A stretch of 64,000 bases of DNA from Pseudomonas putida (GTDB lineage Bacteria > Pseudomonadota > Gammaproteobacteria > Pseudomonadales > Pseudomonadaceae): contig NZ_MKZO01000067.1 of the NCBI RefSeq assembly GCF_001941965.1, positions 233,404 through 297,403 on the forward strand, read 5' to 3'. The notes beneath the pieces were generated by a model. The model saw nothing but the letters and a program-made list of their open reading frames with translations, did not search any database and was not told where the DNA came from. Numbering within the stretch: position 1 is the stretch's first letter; each line of letters begins with the position of its first letter. Positions 8,955 to 16,158 of the stretch are shown piece by piece. The position numbers and the translations under genes are program-made.

Positions 8955-9011
8955 ACCCTCCGTTTGACAGCGGACAAGGCAAATCCCGATCAACGGCCAT
9001 AGAGATACACC

Positions 9012-9248
9012 ATGAAAAAACTCGTCCCCGATCCACCTCCCGTCCTGTGCGTCCGCGCCGGGATCTCCCACGAAAAATCCATCCATCTGGCGCAGCAGCA
9101 CCTCGACAGCGCCATGAACATCGCCCATGAAATCGCCGAGCATGCCAGCACTGAACAACAGGAGCGGGTCAACGACGCCATCCTGCAGATGCAGATCACC
9201 CGTGCCTTGCTGAAGGTTTCGGCGGCAACACTGGACGTGGTGGTGTAA
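9012..9248 (+). CDS. DUF6124 family small protein
   Basis: This 78-residue cytoplasmic protein opens with MKKLVPDPPP, the hallmark of the DUF6124 (formerly DUF3077) family found widely in Pseudomonas, followed by CVRAGISHE and two amphipathic helices. These proteins occur in multiple copies per genome and their function is unknown. An 11-bp stem follows the stop. It is preceded by structured repeat copy 2, an association I believe recurs for this family, though that is from memory. No signal peptide or membrane segment is present. Confidence 0.8.
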   Translation: MKKLVPDPPPVLCVRAGISHEKSIHLAQQHLDSAMNIAHEIAEHASTEQQERVNDAILQMQITRALLKVSAATLDVVV

Positions 9249-9253
9249 CCGCC

Positions 9254-9291
9254 AATCGCGACGGTTCGACAGCCTTCGGGCCGTCGCGATT
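9254..9291 (+). terminator. Stem-loop after the DUF6124 gene
   Basis: A perfect 11-bp stem, AATCGCGACGG (9254-9264) with CCGTCGCGATT (9281-9291), starts 6 bp after the DUF6124 stop. No U-tract follows, so it may stabilise the mRNA end or terminate with help rather than act as a classical intrinsic terminator. Confidence 0.45.
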
Positions 9292-9371
9292 ACGGCAATT
9301 CGACAACCTGACCTGACCCCGCCTCGCCCGCGTTGTACTATCTCCCGCTTCAAACCCTGCAAAAGTGACCC

Positions 9372-10007
9372 ATGTCCCAAGATCCCACCGTATCCAACGG
9401 CCCAGGACGGCCCAAGGATCTGGCCAAGCGCCAGGCCATCCTCGAAGCCGCCAAGGAACTGTTTCTCACCAATGGTTATGCCAGCACCAGCATGGATGCG
9501 GTCGCGACAGCGGCAGGTGTGTCGAAACTGACGGTCTACAGCCACTTCAACGACAAGGAAAACCTGTTTACCGAGGCGATCATCGCCACCTGCCAGGCGC
9601 AGTTGCCGGGGCTGATCTTCGAGTTGCCCGAAGGCGTGCCGCTGGAACAGGTGCTGATGAAGATCGGCCGGGGGTTCCAGGTGCTGATCAACAGCGATCA
9701 TTCGGTGAAGCTGCATCGCCTGATCATTACCCAGGGTCCGCAGGACCCGAAGCTCGGGCAGATGTTCTTCGAAGCAGGGCCGGCGCGGGTGCTGCGGGAA
9801 ACCGAGGTATTGCTGAAGCTGGCTGATGAGCGCGGCATGCTGCGGATTGCGAATCCGTCTACCGCGGCGGAGCATTTTTTCTGCCTGCTCAAGGGCGGGG
9901 CGAACTTCAGGTTGCTGCTGGGGTGTGCCGGGCCGTTGGAGGCTGAGGAAGCCGAGACCCATGTGCGGGAGGTGGTGGAGCTGTTTCTGCGGGCTTATCG
10001 CGTCTAG
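9372..10007 (+). CDS. mexL: TetR-family repressor MexL
   Basis: This 211-residue TetR/AcrR regulator has an N-terminal helix-turn-helix at about residues 15-60 (AKELFLTNGYASTSMDAVA, GVSKLTVYSHFNDKENLF) and a C-terminal ligand domain with the conserved LLLGC segment. Length, sequence and position next to mexJK fit MexL, which represses mexJK in P. aeruginosa. It keeps the divergent orientation, but about 1.4 kb of inserted genes and repeats now separate it from mexJ. No copy of the mexJ-side palindrome is visible before this gene, so autorepression from a shared operator seems to have been lost. That last point is inference. Confidence 0.8.
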   Translation: MSQDPTVSNGPGRPKDLAKRQAILEAAKELFLTNGYASTSMDAVATAAGVSKLTVYSHFNDKENLFTEAIIATCQAQLPGLIFELPEGVPLEQVLMKIGRGFQVLINSDHSVKLHRLIITQGPQDPKLGQMFFEAGPARVLRETEVLLKLADERGMLRIANPSTAAEHFFCLLKGGANFRLLLGCAGPLEAEEAETHVREVVELFLRAYRV

Positions 10008-10026
10008 TCCGGACACCACAACCCCC

Positions 10027-10113
10027 TGTGGGAGCTGGCTTGCCAGCGATTGGGCCCGATCTGACAACATCTTTGTCAGTGCCGGCCTCATCGCTGGCAA
10101 GCCAGCTCCCACA
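10027..10113. repeat. REP doublet, type A
   Basis: An inverted pair of the GGGAGCTGGCTTGCCAGC core lies at 10027-10050 and 10090-10113, between the convergent mexL and rsmJ genes. Its spacer is the reverse complement of the spacer in the doublet at 3679, so it is the same element in opposite orientation. Confidence 0.9.
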
Positions 10114-10144
10114 GTTTTTTTGGTGTCTGTCAGATCGAATCAAG

Positions 10145-10924
10145 TCAGGGCTTGAGCGCTTTCTTCGGGTAGATGTCATACCGGCTGGATTTCCCCTCCA
10201 GGCTATGACTCGGCTTCGCCCCCTCGATGATCGGCGCCTTGCGCGGGCGCTTGACTACCACCCGGTGGGTCGCCAGCGCCAAAGCCGCTTCGAGCAACGC
10301 CGGCGCATCCAGGTCATCCCCGACCAGCGGCCGGAACACGCGCATTTCCTTCTTCACCAACGCGCTCTTGTCGCGATGCGGGAACATCGGGTCGAGATAG
10401 ATCACCTGCGGCGGCTCGCCCTCCCAGTTACGCATGCGCTCGATGGAGTTGCCCTGCAGCAATTCCATGCGCGCCACGATCGCGCCCACCTCGTCGTCCT
10501 TGGCCGCCCGCGCCAGACCATCCTCCAGCAACGCCGCCACCAGCGGCTGGCGCTCGATCAGTTGCATCCGGCAACCCAGGGTCGCCAGCACGAACGCGTC
10601 CTTGCCCAACCCGGCCGTGGCATCCAGCACATGAGGCCGCACGCCCTGGGCAATGCCCACCGCCTTGGCGATCATCTGCCCGGCACCGCCGCCATACAGC
10701 CGCCGATGGGCCGCACCGCCTTCAAGAAAGTCCACCCGCACCGGCCCCGGCGCCTGTGGCCCGAGCTGCTGGATCTGCAAGCCATCCCCCCCAACCTGCA
10801 CGGCAAACGCAGCCTCGGCATCGACCAGCGGCAAGCCCAGGCGCGCTGCCCATTGCTCGGCCTGCGCCTGATACCCGGCGTCCAGTGCCTCGACCCGGAT
10901 CCCGCCTTCGACCTGCTGCTCCAC
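10145..10924 (-). CDS. rsmJ: 16S rRNA (guanine1516-N2)-methyltransferase RsmJ
   Basis: RsmJ methylates G1516 of 16S rRNA using S-adenosylmethionine. Class I methyltransferase features are visible: PHVLDATAGLGKDAFVLA (SAM-binding loop), LIERQPLVAALLEDGL (motif II) and VIYLDPMFPHRDKSALVKKE, the DPMFP catalytic motif characteristic of RsmJ. The C-terminus reads RYDIYPKKALKP, also typical. The frame can begin at a TTG at 10942, but a GTG at 10924 has AGGAAGG five bases upstream and is preferred, giving 259 residues. It stands alone between a REP doublet and a divergent gene. Confidence 0.9.
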   Translation of the reverse strand: MEQQVEGGIRVEALDAGYQAQAEQWAARLGLPLVDAEAAFAVQVGGDGLQIQQLGPQAPGPVRVDFLEGGAAHRRLYGGGAGQMIAKAVGIAQGVRPHVLDATAGLGKDAFVLATLGCRMQLIERQPLVAALLEDGLARAAKDDEVGAIVARMELLQGNSIERMRNWEGEPPQVIYLDPMFPHRDKSALVKKEMRVFRPLVGDDLDAPALLEAALALATHRVVVKRPRKAPIIEGAKPSHSLEGKSSRYDIYPKKALKP

Positions 10925-11015
10925 GCTCACCTTCCTGCTCAAAAAAAGTTAAAGATCGGCACCAGCGGCCGATACACACAGTATCGCGCCATTTTGCCAG
11001 AGCTCTTCGACAACC

Positions 11016-11636
11016 ATGTCAGAGATTCTTCAACTTCCCTCAGGCTACCTGTCACCCGTCGGTGACTACAGCCGCCACAACACCCAGGCCCTGGGCGGCG
11101 TCAGCCACCTGTGGGGGGACTTCTTCGCCCGCGCCCTGGCCGCGCAGCAGGAAGAAGGCGTGGTGCGCGAGCCGCTGCCGGTTGAAGAAACGGATGTCGA
11201 GACCGGCGAGCCGATCACCGGCAGCCAGACCCTGGCACAGATCCAGAGCCAGCGCCTGTGCAACGTCACCGATACCGAGATCGCCCCGCCTGAGCCGCTG
11301 TTCCTGCCGATCGCCGAGTTCGAGCTGGACCTGCTGGACAAACCCGCCCCACCCTTCAGCGCCGCCGAACTGATCGAGCAACAGCGCCAACTGGATATCA
11401 GCAACAACTGGGTGCGCCCGGTGGTCATGAGCCAGGGCCATCCGCACCCCGAGCCCGGCCCGGCGCCGTCGCCTTACCCGCTGCACCTGCCGATCGCCGA
11501 ACTGGAGCGCAAGCTGCTCGACCCGGCAGCCGAGCCGTTCGACGACGCCACCCTGGCCAAGCAGCAGCACGACCTGGACTTCGATATCCAGTGGGCCCGC
11601 CCGGTCGTCCTGAACAACGTGCGCATCGCCGCCTAA
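11016..11636 (+). CDS. Conserved hypothetical protein with an internal duplication
   Basis: I do not recognise a named family for this 206-residue protein. It is soluble with no signal peptide and is rich in Leu, Pro and Glu. Residues 96-138 and 156-199 form two imperfect copies of a 43-44 residue unit: LPIAEFELDLLDKPAPPF then QRQLDISNNWVRPVVM, against LPIAELERKLLDPAAEPF then QHDLDFDIQWARPVVL. Its first 40 residues (SHLWGDFFARALAAQQ) are distinct. It overlaps the convergent extensin-like gene by 4 bp. An equivalent gene next to rsmJ in other pseudomonads is expected from gene order. Confidence 0.75.
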   Translation: MSEILQLPSGYLSPVGDYSRHNTQALGGVSHLWGDFFARALAAQQEEGVVREPLPVEETDVETGEPITGSQTLAQIQSQRLCNVTDTEIAPPEPLFLPIAEFELDLLDKPAPPFSAAELIEQQRQLDISNNWVRPVVMSQGHPHPEPGPAPSPYPLHLPIAELERKLLDPAAEPFDDATLAKQQHDLDFDIQWARPVVLNNVRIAA

Positions 11637-12328
11637 CGACAGACCCGCCAGCGCCCCATATCCAGGTGAAAGTGATTGTGATGGGCGGCGTTGTAGTCCG
11701 GCCCCAGCACCGTATTGAAACTCTCGCAGGCAGCATCCCGCGTTTCGCGCAAGAACCGCGCCTTCGGGCCATCCCCGCTCCAGTCCTTTTGCAGTTCGAT
11801 ACGCTGGCCGTCCTTCAGGCGAAAGCCAGCGATATCCAGGGCATTGGCCGTGGCGTGCTGGCTGAGACGACCCTCGGCGCGGTTGTAGACATTGCGACAG
11901 GCATAACTGCCGAGATGATCGACCTGCGCCACCGGCTGCCCGAACACCCGCTGCGCCGCCGGTTGCAGGCCATGGCGCTCGAACAGGGCAAAAGCCACCG
12001 CAACCGGGCAGGTGGCGAGAAAGCTGCTGCTCAGCCTCACTTCTGCGCCCTGGACGCGGACCACATTGGTCAGCGGGCAGTTGCCGCTGGTGGTATCCGC
12101 CTGCCGGCTGTAACGCAGGCCAGACGTCGCCAGGACCTCGGCACACAACTGCGGGTCGTCACGCAGACGACCGAGTTTCCACGACGTGAGGAAATTGGGT
12201 GGCTGACGCACATCCAGCGGCGCCCAGGGATTCCACTGATCCGGCAGACGCCAGCCCTGTCGCCAGCCGAACAGCGCCACGCCGGCCAGCACCGCTATCA
12301 GCACCAGTCCACCGTAGCGCATCGTCAC
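11633..12328 (-). CDS. Extensin-like C-terminal domain protein
   Basis: This 231-residue protein is anchored by an N-terminal membrane segment (GLVLIAVLAGVALFGW) and carries an extensin-like C-terminal domain (PF06904). Diagnostic parts are the paired cysteines, SYACRNVYN, the QHATANALDIAGF segment and the C-terminal HHNHFHLDMG, whose His/Asp cluster resembles metal-binding D-Ala-D-Ala peptidase-type active sites. A periplasmic role at the cell wall is likely but not shown. It directly follows the PEP-mutase-family gene (gap 1 bp) in the same direction. Confidence 0.85.
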   Translation of the reverse strand: MTMRYGGLVLIAVLAGVALFGWRQGWRLPDQWNPWAPLDVRQPPNFLTSWKLGRLRDDPQLCAEVLATSGLRYSRQADTTSGNCPLTNVVRVQGAEVRLSSSFLATCPVAVAFALFERHGLQPAAQRVFGQPVAQVDHLGSYACRNVYNRAEGRLSQHATANALDIAGFRLKDGQRIELQKDWSGDGPKARFLRETRDAACESFNTVLGPDYNAAHHNHFHLDMGRWRVCR

Positions 12329-12329
12329 C

Positions 12330-13160
12330 TCAGCGGCGGAACAGGTCGTTGAGCTGGGCGAAGGTCATGGCCTTGTCGCCATGGTCGAAGCGCCCTTCCC
12401 CGCGCATCCGTGTCGCCGCCTCGAAGAAGGCGCCATAGGCGACCCGGGCCAGGGACGAGCCGACACTGATGCGCTTCACGCCCAGCGCCTTGAGGTCTTC
12501 GAAACTCAAATCCACACCTGCCAGCCCCATCAGCACATTGACCGGCTTCGGCGCCACCGCCTTCACCACCCGCTGAATGTCTTCGGCAGTCCGCAAGCCG
12601 GGCGCGTAGAGCACATCGGCTCCCGCCTCGGCGAAGGCTTGCAGGCGGGCGATGGTGTCGTCCAGGTCATTGCGCCCGTGCAGCAGGTTTTCCGCACGGG
12701 CACAGAGCATGAAAGGGAAATCCAGGCTGCGGGCAGCCGCGACGGCAGCCTCGACCCGCTCCACCGCGCGGTGGAAGTTGTAGATCGGCTCGTCCTCGCG
12801 CCCGGTCGCATCCTCGATGGAGCCGCCCACCAGACCGATCTTCGCCGCCTGCAGGATGGTTTCGGCGCAACCGCTGGGCTCCTCGCTGTAGCCGTTCTCC
12901 AGGTCCGCCGCCACCGGCAGGGCGGTGGCATCGACGATGGACTGGGCATTGGCCAGGGTCTCGTCGCGACTCACCGCACCTTCCGCATCCGGCCGGCCGA
13001 GGGCAAAGGCCAGCCCGGCGCTGCTGGTGGCCAGGGCCTCGAAGCCAAGGCTGGCCAGCAGCTTGGCCGAGCCGGCATCCCAGGGATTGGGAATGACGAA
13101 GGTTCCGGGGCGTTCGTGCAGCGCCTTGAAGGCTTCGGCACGCAGGGTTTGCACATCCAT
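12330..13160 (-). CDS. Isocitrate lyase/PEP mutase family protein
   Basis: This 276-residue TIM-barrel enzyme of the PEP mutase/isocitrate lyase superfamily may act as an oxaloacetate decarboxylase or carboxy-PEP mutase-like enzyme; the substrate cannot be told from sequence. Visible features are NPWDAGSAKLLASLGFEALA, the Mg-binding DLENGYSEEP, GGSIEDATG and the CARAENLL segment. It lacks the KKCGH catalytic motif of true isocitrate lyase. The start at 13160 is chosen over the longer frame to 13193 because GGGAG lies 6 bp upstream. It is probably cotranscribed with the DUF72 gene before it and the extensin-like gene after it. Confidence 0.85.
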   Translation of the reverse strand: MDVQTLRAEAFKALHERPGTFVIPNPWDAGSAKLLASLGFEALATSSAGLAFALGRPDAEGAVSRDETLANAQSIVDATALPVAADLENGYSEEPSGCAETILQAAKIGLVGGSIEDATGREDEPIYNFHRAVERVEAAVAAARSLDFPFMLCARAENLLHGRNDLDDTIARLQAFAEAGADVLYAPGLRTAEDIQRVVKAVAPKPVNVLMGLAGVDLSFEDLKALGVKRISVGSSLARVAYGAFFEAATRMRGEGRFDHGDKAMTFAQLNDLFRR

Positions 13161-13189
13161 GGTGGAACTCCCAGGCAGACGAGGGGAAA

Positions 13190-14059
13190 TCAAAGCAGTC
13201 CGAGTTGTTCGACCTGCGGCCCCCGGTCGGGTTCATGCAAAGGCGCCAGCCCGGGCAGGCGTTCCATCAAGCCATGATGGAAACGCTGGGCCAAAGCCGC
13301 CGCCAGGCGGTTGTCAGCGGTATGCAGGAAAACATAAGGGCTGCGTCCTTCCTCGATCCAGGCCGCGACCTTGTCCAGCCACTGCACCAGGAACGGCTCG
13401 TTGGCCTCCAGCTCAGGGTGGCCGATAAAGCGCACCTGCGGTTGCTGGCTGAACGCCGTAGGCCGTGGTGGCACCCGTGGCTTCTTCGACTGGGCATGCA
13501 GCACGCTCGGATCGCGGGACGTGCAACTGAACAGCGCCCGCGGATCGAGGCAGATGCGCTCGATGCCGCGCTCGTTCAGCAGGCGGTTGAGCTGACGCTC
13601 CTCCTCGCCCTTGGCGAAGAAGGCGTCATTGCGCACCTCGACCGCCACCGGCACGCCAAGCTCGTCGATAAAGTGCATCAGCTCGCCCAGCCGCGCCGGG
13701 CCGAACATCGCCGGCAGTTGCAGCCAGTACGGCGAAACCCGCTTACCCAGCGGCTTGAGCAACTGCACGAAGGTCCGCGCCGCTTCGAGCTGGGCGTACA
13801 GATCGCCGCTATGGCTGATATCGCCGGGAAACTTGGCGGTAAAGCGGAAATGCGCGGGCATGACCTGGGCCCAGCGCTCGATGGTGGCTGGCGCCGGACG
13901 GGCATAGAAGGTGGTATTGCCCTCGACGGCATTGAACACCTGGCAGTACAGGCCGAGGAAATCGGTGCTTTTCGCGTCGGAGGGATACAGGTAGTCGCGC
14001 CAGGCGTTTTCGCTCCAGGAGGGACAACCGAGGAAATAAGGTAGGGATGCTGAGCTCAT
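13190..14059 (-). CDS. DUF72 (YecE-like) domain protein
   Basis: This 289-residue DUF72 protein has a TIM-barrel-like fold. Typical elements are the N-terminal FLGCPSWSENAWRDYLYP, the FNAVEGNTTFYARP strand-loop, FRFTAKFPGDIS, and VAVEVRNDAFF. Its molecular function is unknown. The gene lies 4 bp downstream of a small hypothetical gene and 29 bp upstream of the PEP-mutase-family gene, all on the minus strand, so a shared transcript is likely. No signal peptide is present. Confidence 0.9.
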   Translation of the reverse strand: MSSASLPYFLGCPSWSENAWRDYLYPSDAKSTDFLGLYCQVFNAVEGNTTFYARPAPATIERWAQVMPAHFRFTAKFPGDISHSGDLYAQLEAARTFVQLLKPLGKRVSPYWLQLPAMFGPARLGELMHFIDELGVPVAVEVRNDAFFAKGEEERQLNRLLNERGIERICLDPRALFSCTSRDPSVLHAQSKKPRVPPRPTAFSQQPQVRFIGHPELEANEPFLVQWLDKVAAWIEEGRSPYVFLHTADNRLAAALAQRFHHGLMERLPGLAPLHEPDRGPQVEQLGLL

Positions 14060-14063
14060 TGGC

Positions 14064-14351
14064 TCAAATGTACAGATCCAGCCCCAGCACTTCCATCTCC
14101 CAATCCACGAAACCTGCGGTGGTCAGGTAGCTGGCCAGGGCGCCAGCGGTGCGCCGGTCACGGGCGCGGGGGAAGATCATGTCCTGCGGACGGGCCGGCA
14201 GGTTGGGCGTGGCGCGCTGGGCATTGCTGCTGGCAGGCTGCGCCTCGACCTCGCCAACGATATCGTCTTCCGATTCTTCAACGCGCACCGGCCCTTTGCG
14301 CTGGGGGCGCTTGAGCGGGTAACTCGATGAGGAAAAGCCGTCGATACGCAT
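14064..14351 (-). CDS. Small conserved hypothetical protein
   Basis: This 95-residue protein has no recognisable domain. The N-terminus MRIDGFSSSSYPL and a charged, low-complexity middle (RVEESEDDIVGEVE) are followed by an ordered C-terminus (TAGALASYLTTAGFVDWEME). It looks like the short Pseudomonas proteins found beside DUF72/tsaB genes, and the spacing (4 bp before DUF72) supports real translation. No signal peptide or membrane helix is present. Function unknown. Confidence 0.65.
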   Translation of the reverse strand: MRIDGFSSSSYPLKRPQRKGPVRVEESEDDIVGEVEAQPASSNAQRATPNLPARPQDMIFPRARDRRTAGALASYLTTAGFVDWEMEVLGLDLYI

Positions 14352-14482
14352 GGCAACAAAGACTCAGGGGTGATGATGGCAATTTAGCGGCACCTGAGAT
14401 CCCTTGCAAATGCCCTACTGATAACTGGACCACATATACACATTTTGGTTTACGGCGAATGGCGATAACCGACCGAAGGTCA

Positions 14483-15157
14483 TCATGCCTTCTTCGGCGT
14501 CGCCACCTTGTCGCGCAGGTAGACCGGCTGGGCCTGCTCGGCCGGCACGCTTTCGCCGCGGTCCCAGGCGAATTTCGCCAGGGTCAGCAGGTCCAGCGCG
14601 TGAGGCAGCATGTTCTCGTCCTGACCTTCGACCTTTACCGCCAGGCGCTCGCTATAACCCCAGCCTGTACCGGCACCGAACCATGAGCCAGCCGCGCCGT
14701 CGGGAAGCGCAACCTGCTCGGGCGGCAGTACCGCCTCGGCGCCCTGCAATTGCATCTCCCCTGCTACTTCTTGATAGCAGCCCCAATAGACTTCGTCCAT
14801 GCGCGCATCGATGGCCGATGCCACCTGGGTAGCACCGTGCTCACGCAGCGCGCGCTGGGCCAGCACCGCCAGGTTGGAGATCGGCAACACCGGGCGCTCC
14901 AGGGCAAAGGCCAGGCCCTGGACCACGCCGATGGCGATGCGCACACCGGTGAACGCGCCCGGACCGCGACCGAAGGCAATCGCCTCCACCGCCGACAGCG
15001 CCACGCCGGCCTCGGCCAGCAGGGTCTGGATCATCGGCAGCAGCTTTTGCGCGTGCAGGCGTGGAATCACCTCGTAGTGGCTCGTGATCTTGCCATCGTG
15101 CAGCAAGGCGACGGAGCAGGCTTCAGTGGCGGTATCCAGGGCCAGCAAGGTGGTCAT
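14483..15157 (-). CDS. tsaB: tRNA threonylcarbamoyladenosine biosynthesis protein TsaB
   Basis: TsaB is the inactive-kinase-fold partner of TsaD in the complex that puts the t6A modification on tRNAs reading ANN codons. The 224-residue sequence starts MTTLLALDTATEACSVAL and contains the signature GRGPGAFTGVRIAIG at about residues 65-79. The ATG at 15157 is chosen because the family begins at exactly this motif; a longer frame to 15235 runs back over the upstream hairpin. It follows adk in the same direction, separated by a stem-loop and a TATACT promoter-like element. It matches tsaB-adk-ppc order elsewhere in Pseudomonas. Confidence 0.95.
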   Translation of the reverse strand: MTTLLALDTATEACSVALLHDGKITSHYEVIPRLHAQKLLPMIQTLLAEAGVALSAVEAIAFGRGPGAFTGVRIAIGVVQGLAFALERPVLPISNLAVLAQRALREHGATQVASAIDARMDEVYWGCYQEVAGEMQLQGAEAVLPPEQVALPDGAAGSWFGAGTGWGYSERLAVKVEGQDENMLPHALDLLTLAKFAWDRGESVPAEQAQPVYLRDKVATPKKA

Positions 15158-15201
15158 CGGGGTGTTCCAGGCAAGAAAAAAAGAGCGGCAGTATAAACGA
15201 C

Positions 15202-15225
15202 AACGGCCCGCAAGAGCGGGCCGTT
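15202..15225 (-). terminator. Stem-loop between adk and tsaB
   Basis: AACGGCCCGC (15202-15211) and GCGGGCCGTT (15216-15225) form a perfect 10-bp stem with a 4-nt loop, 20 bp after the adk stop. Downstream on the minus strand is TTGTCGTTTATACT, weakly T-rich and holding a -10-like TATACT that could serve tsaB. Partial termination with a fresh promoter is plausible. Confidence 0.6.
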
Positions 15226-15244
15226 GGCGACACAACGAAAGGGA

Positions 15245-15892
15245 TCAGCTCAGGGCTGCCAGCACCTTGGCGGTGATGGATTCGACCGAACCGACGCCTG
15301 GAATGTGGCTGACCTTCGGCTTGCCGTTAGCCGCTTCCAGCTTCTGGTAGAAGTCCACCAGCGGCTTGGTCTGCTCGTGGTAGACCTTCAGGCGGCCGCG
15401 CACGGTTTCCTCGTTGTCGTCAGGGCGCTGGATCAGGTCCTCGCCGGTGACATCATCCTTGCCTTCAACCTTCGGCGGGTTGTAGACGATGTGGTAAACG
15501 CGGCCGGAGTCCAGGTGAACACGGCGACCGGCGATACGCTGGACGATTTCCTCGTCTTCGACAGCGATCTCGAGCACGGCATCCAGGGCAACGCCAGCGG
15601 CGACCATGGCTTCAGCTTGAGGGATGGTGCGCGGGAAACCGTCGAAAAGGAAGCCGTTCGCGCAGTCAGGCTGGGCGATACGGTCCTTGACCAGGTTGAT
15701 GATCAGGTCGTCGGAGACCAGCTTGCCAGCGTCCATCACGGCCTTGGCTTCCAGGCCCAGCGGAGTGCCGGCCTTCACCGCGGCACGCAACATGTCGCCG
15801 GTGGAGATCTGCGGAATACCGAATTTCTCGGTGATGAACTTTGCCTGAGTACCTTTACCGGCCCCGGGAGCTCCCAGCAGAATTACGCGCAT
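15245..15892 (-). CDS. adk: Adenylate kinase
   Basis: Adk interconverts ATP + AMP and 2 ADP, setting the adenylate balance in the cytosol. The protein is 215 residues, the usual long bacterial form. The P-loop GAPGAGKGTQAKF is at residues 7-19, followed by STGDMLRAAV in the AMP-binding region, NGFLFDGFPRTIPQA, and a lid domain with the RVYHIVYNPPKVEGKDD segment. The lid lacks zinc cysteines, as in other gamma-proteobacteria. The ATG at 15892 begins MRVILLGAPG, the invariant start; the frame extends further upstream without similarity. Confidence 0.98.
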   Translation of the reverse strand: MRVILLGAPGAGKGTQAKFITEKFGIPQISTGDMLRAAVKAGTPLGLEAKAVMDAGKLVSDDLIINLVKDRIAQPDCANGFLFDGFPRTIPQAEAMVAAGVALDAVLEIAVEDEEIVQRIAGRRVHLDSGRVYHIVYNPPKVEGKDDVTGEDLIQRPDDNEETVRGRLKVYHEQTKPLVDFYQKLEAANGKPKVSHIPGVGSVESITAKVLAALS

Positions 15893-16115
15893 CTTGTGCT
15901 CCTCATTTTTTATAAGCAAATCAATGGATTCGCGAGATTGGCGAATCGCAGGAAATCGGGCGATGACCATAAATCGGTCAAAAGGCTGCCCAAGATACAC
16001 AGCGCATGGGGACCATACAAGCGGTCGAAAGTCGGAAAAACCTGCGACAGGACGCCACGGTGTATACAGGTTGCGCCCATCGCAACCCGCTCTTTATAGG
16101 GTCATTTCTTACAAG

Positions 16116-16143
16116 CTGCGGGATGCATTCCGACATCCCGCAG
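16116..16143 (-). terminator. Stem-loop after ppc
   Basis: A 10-bp perfect stem CTGCGGGATG/CATCCCGCAG with an 8-nt loop begins 15 bp after the ppc stop. The following minus-strand bases are not a clear U-tract, so termination is likely but not certain. Confidence 0.55.
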
Positions 16144-16158
16144 ACACTCATCCGAACG

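Larger units (their letters stand above)
8446..9011. other. Gene-free interval rich in structured repeats
   Basis: No convincing coding frame was found in these 566 bp. The interval holds structured repeat copy 1 (8463-8537), a lone REP of another class (8665-8687), a perfect 8-bp hairpin GTCGTTGA-AAAA-TCAACGAC (8814-8833) and structured repeat copy 2 (8877-8954), which leads into the DUF6124 gene. Confidence 0.8.

Noticed and set aside
14352..14482. A possible tRNA or small RNA between the small hypothetical gene and tsaB
   Set aside because: No cloverleaf, CCA end or strong stem was found by eye; it reads as ordinary promoter or spacer DNA.
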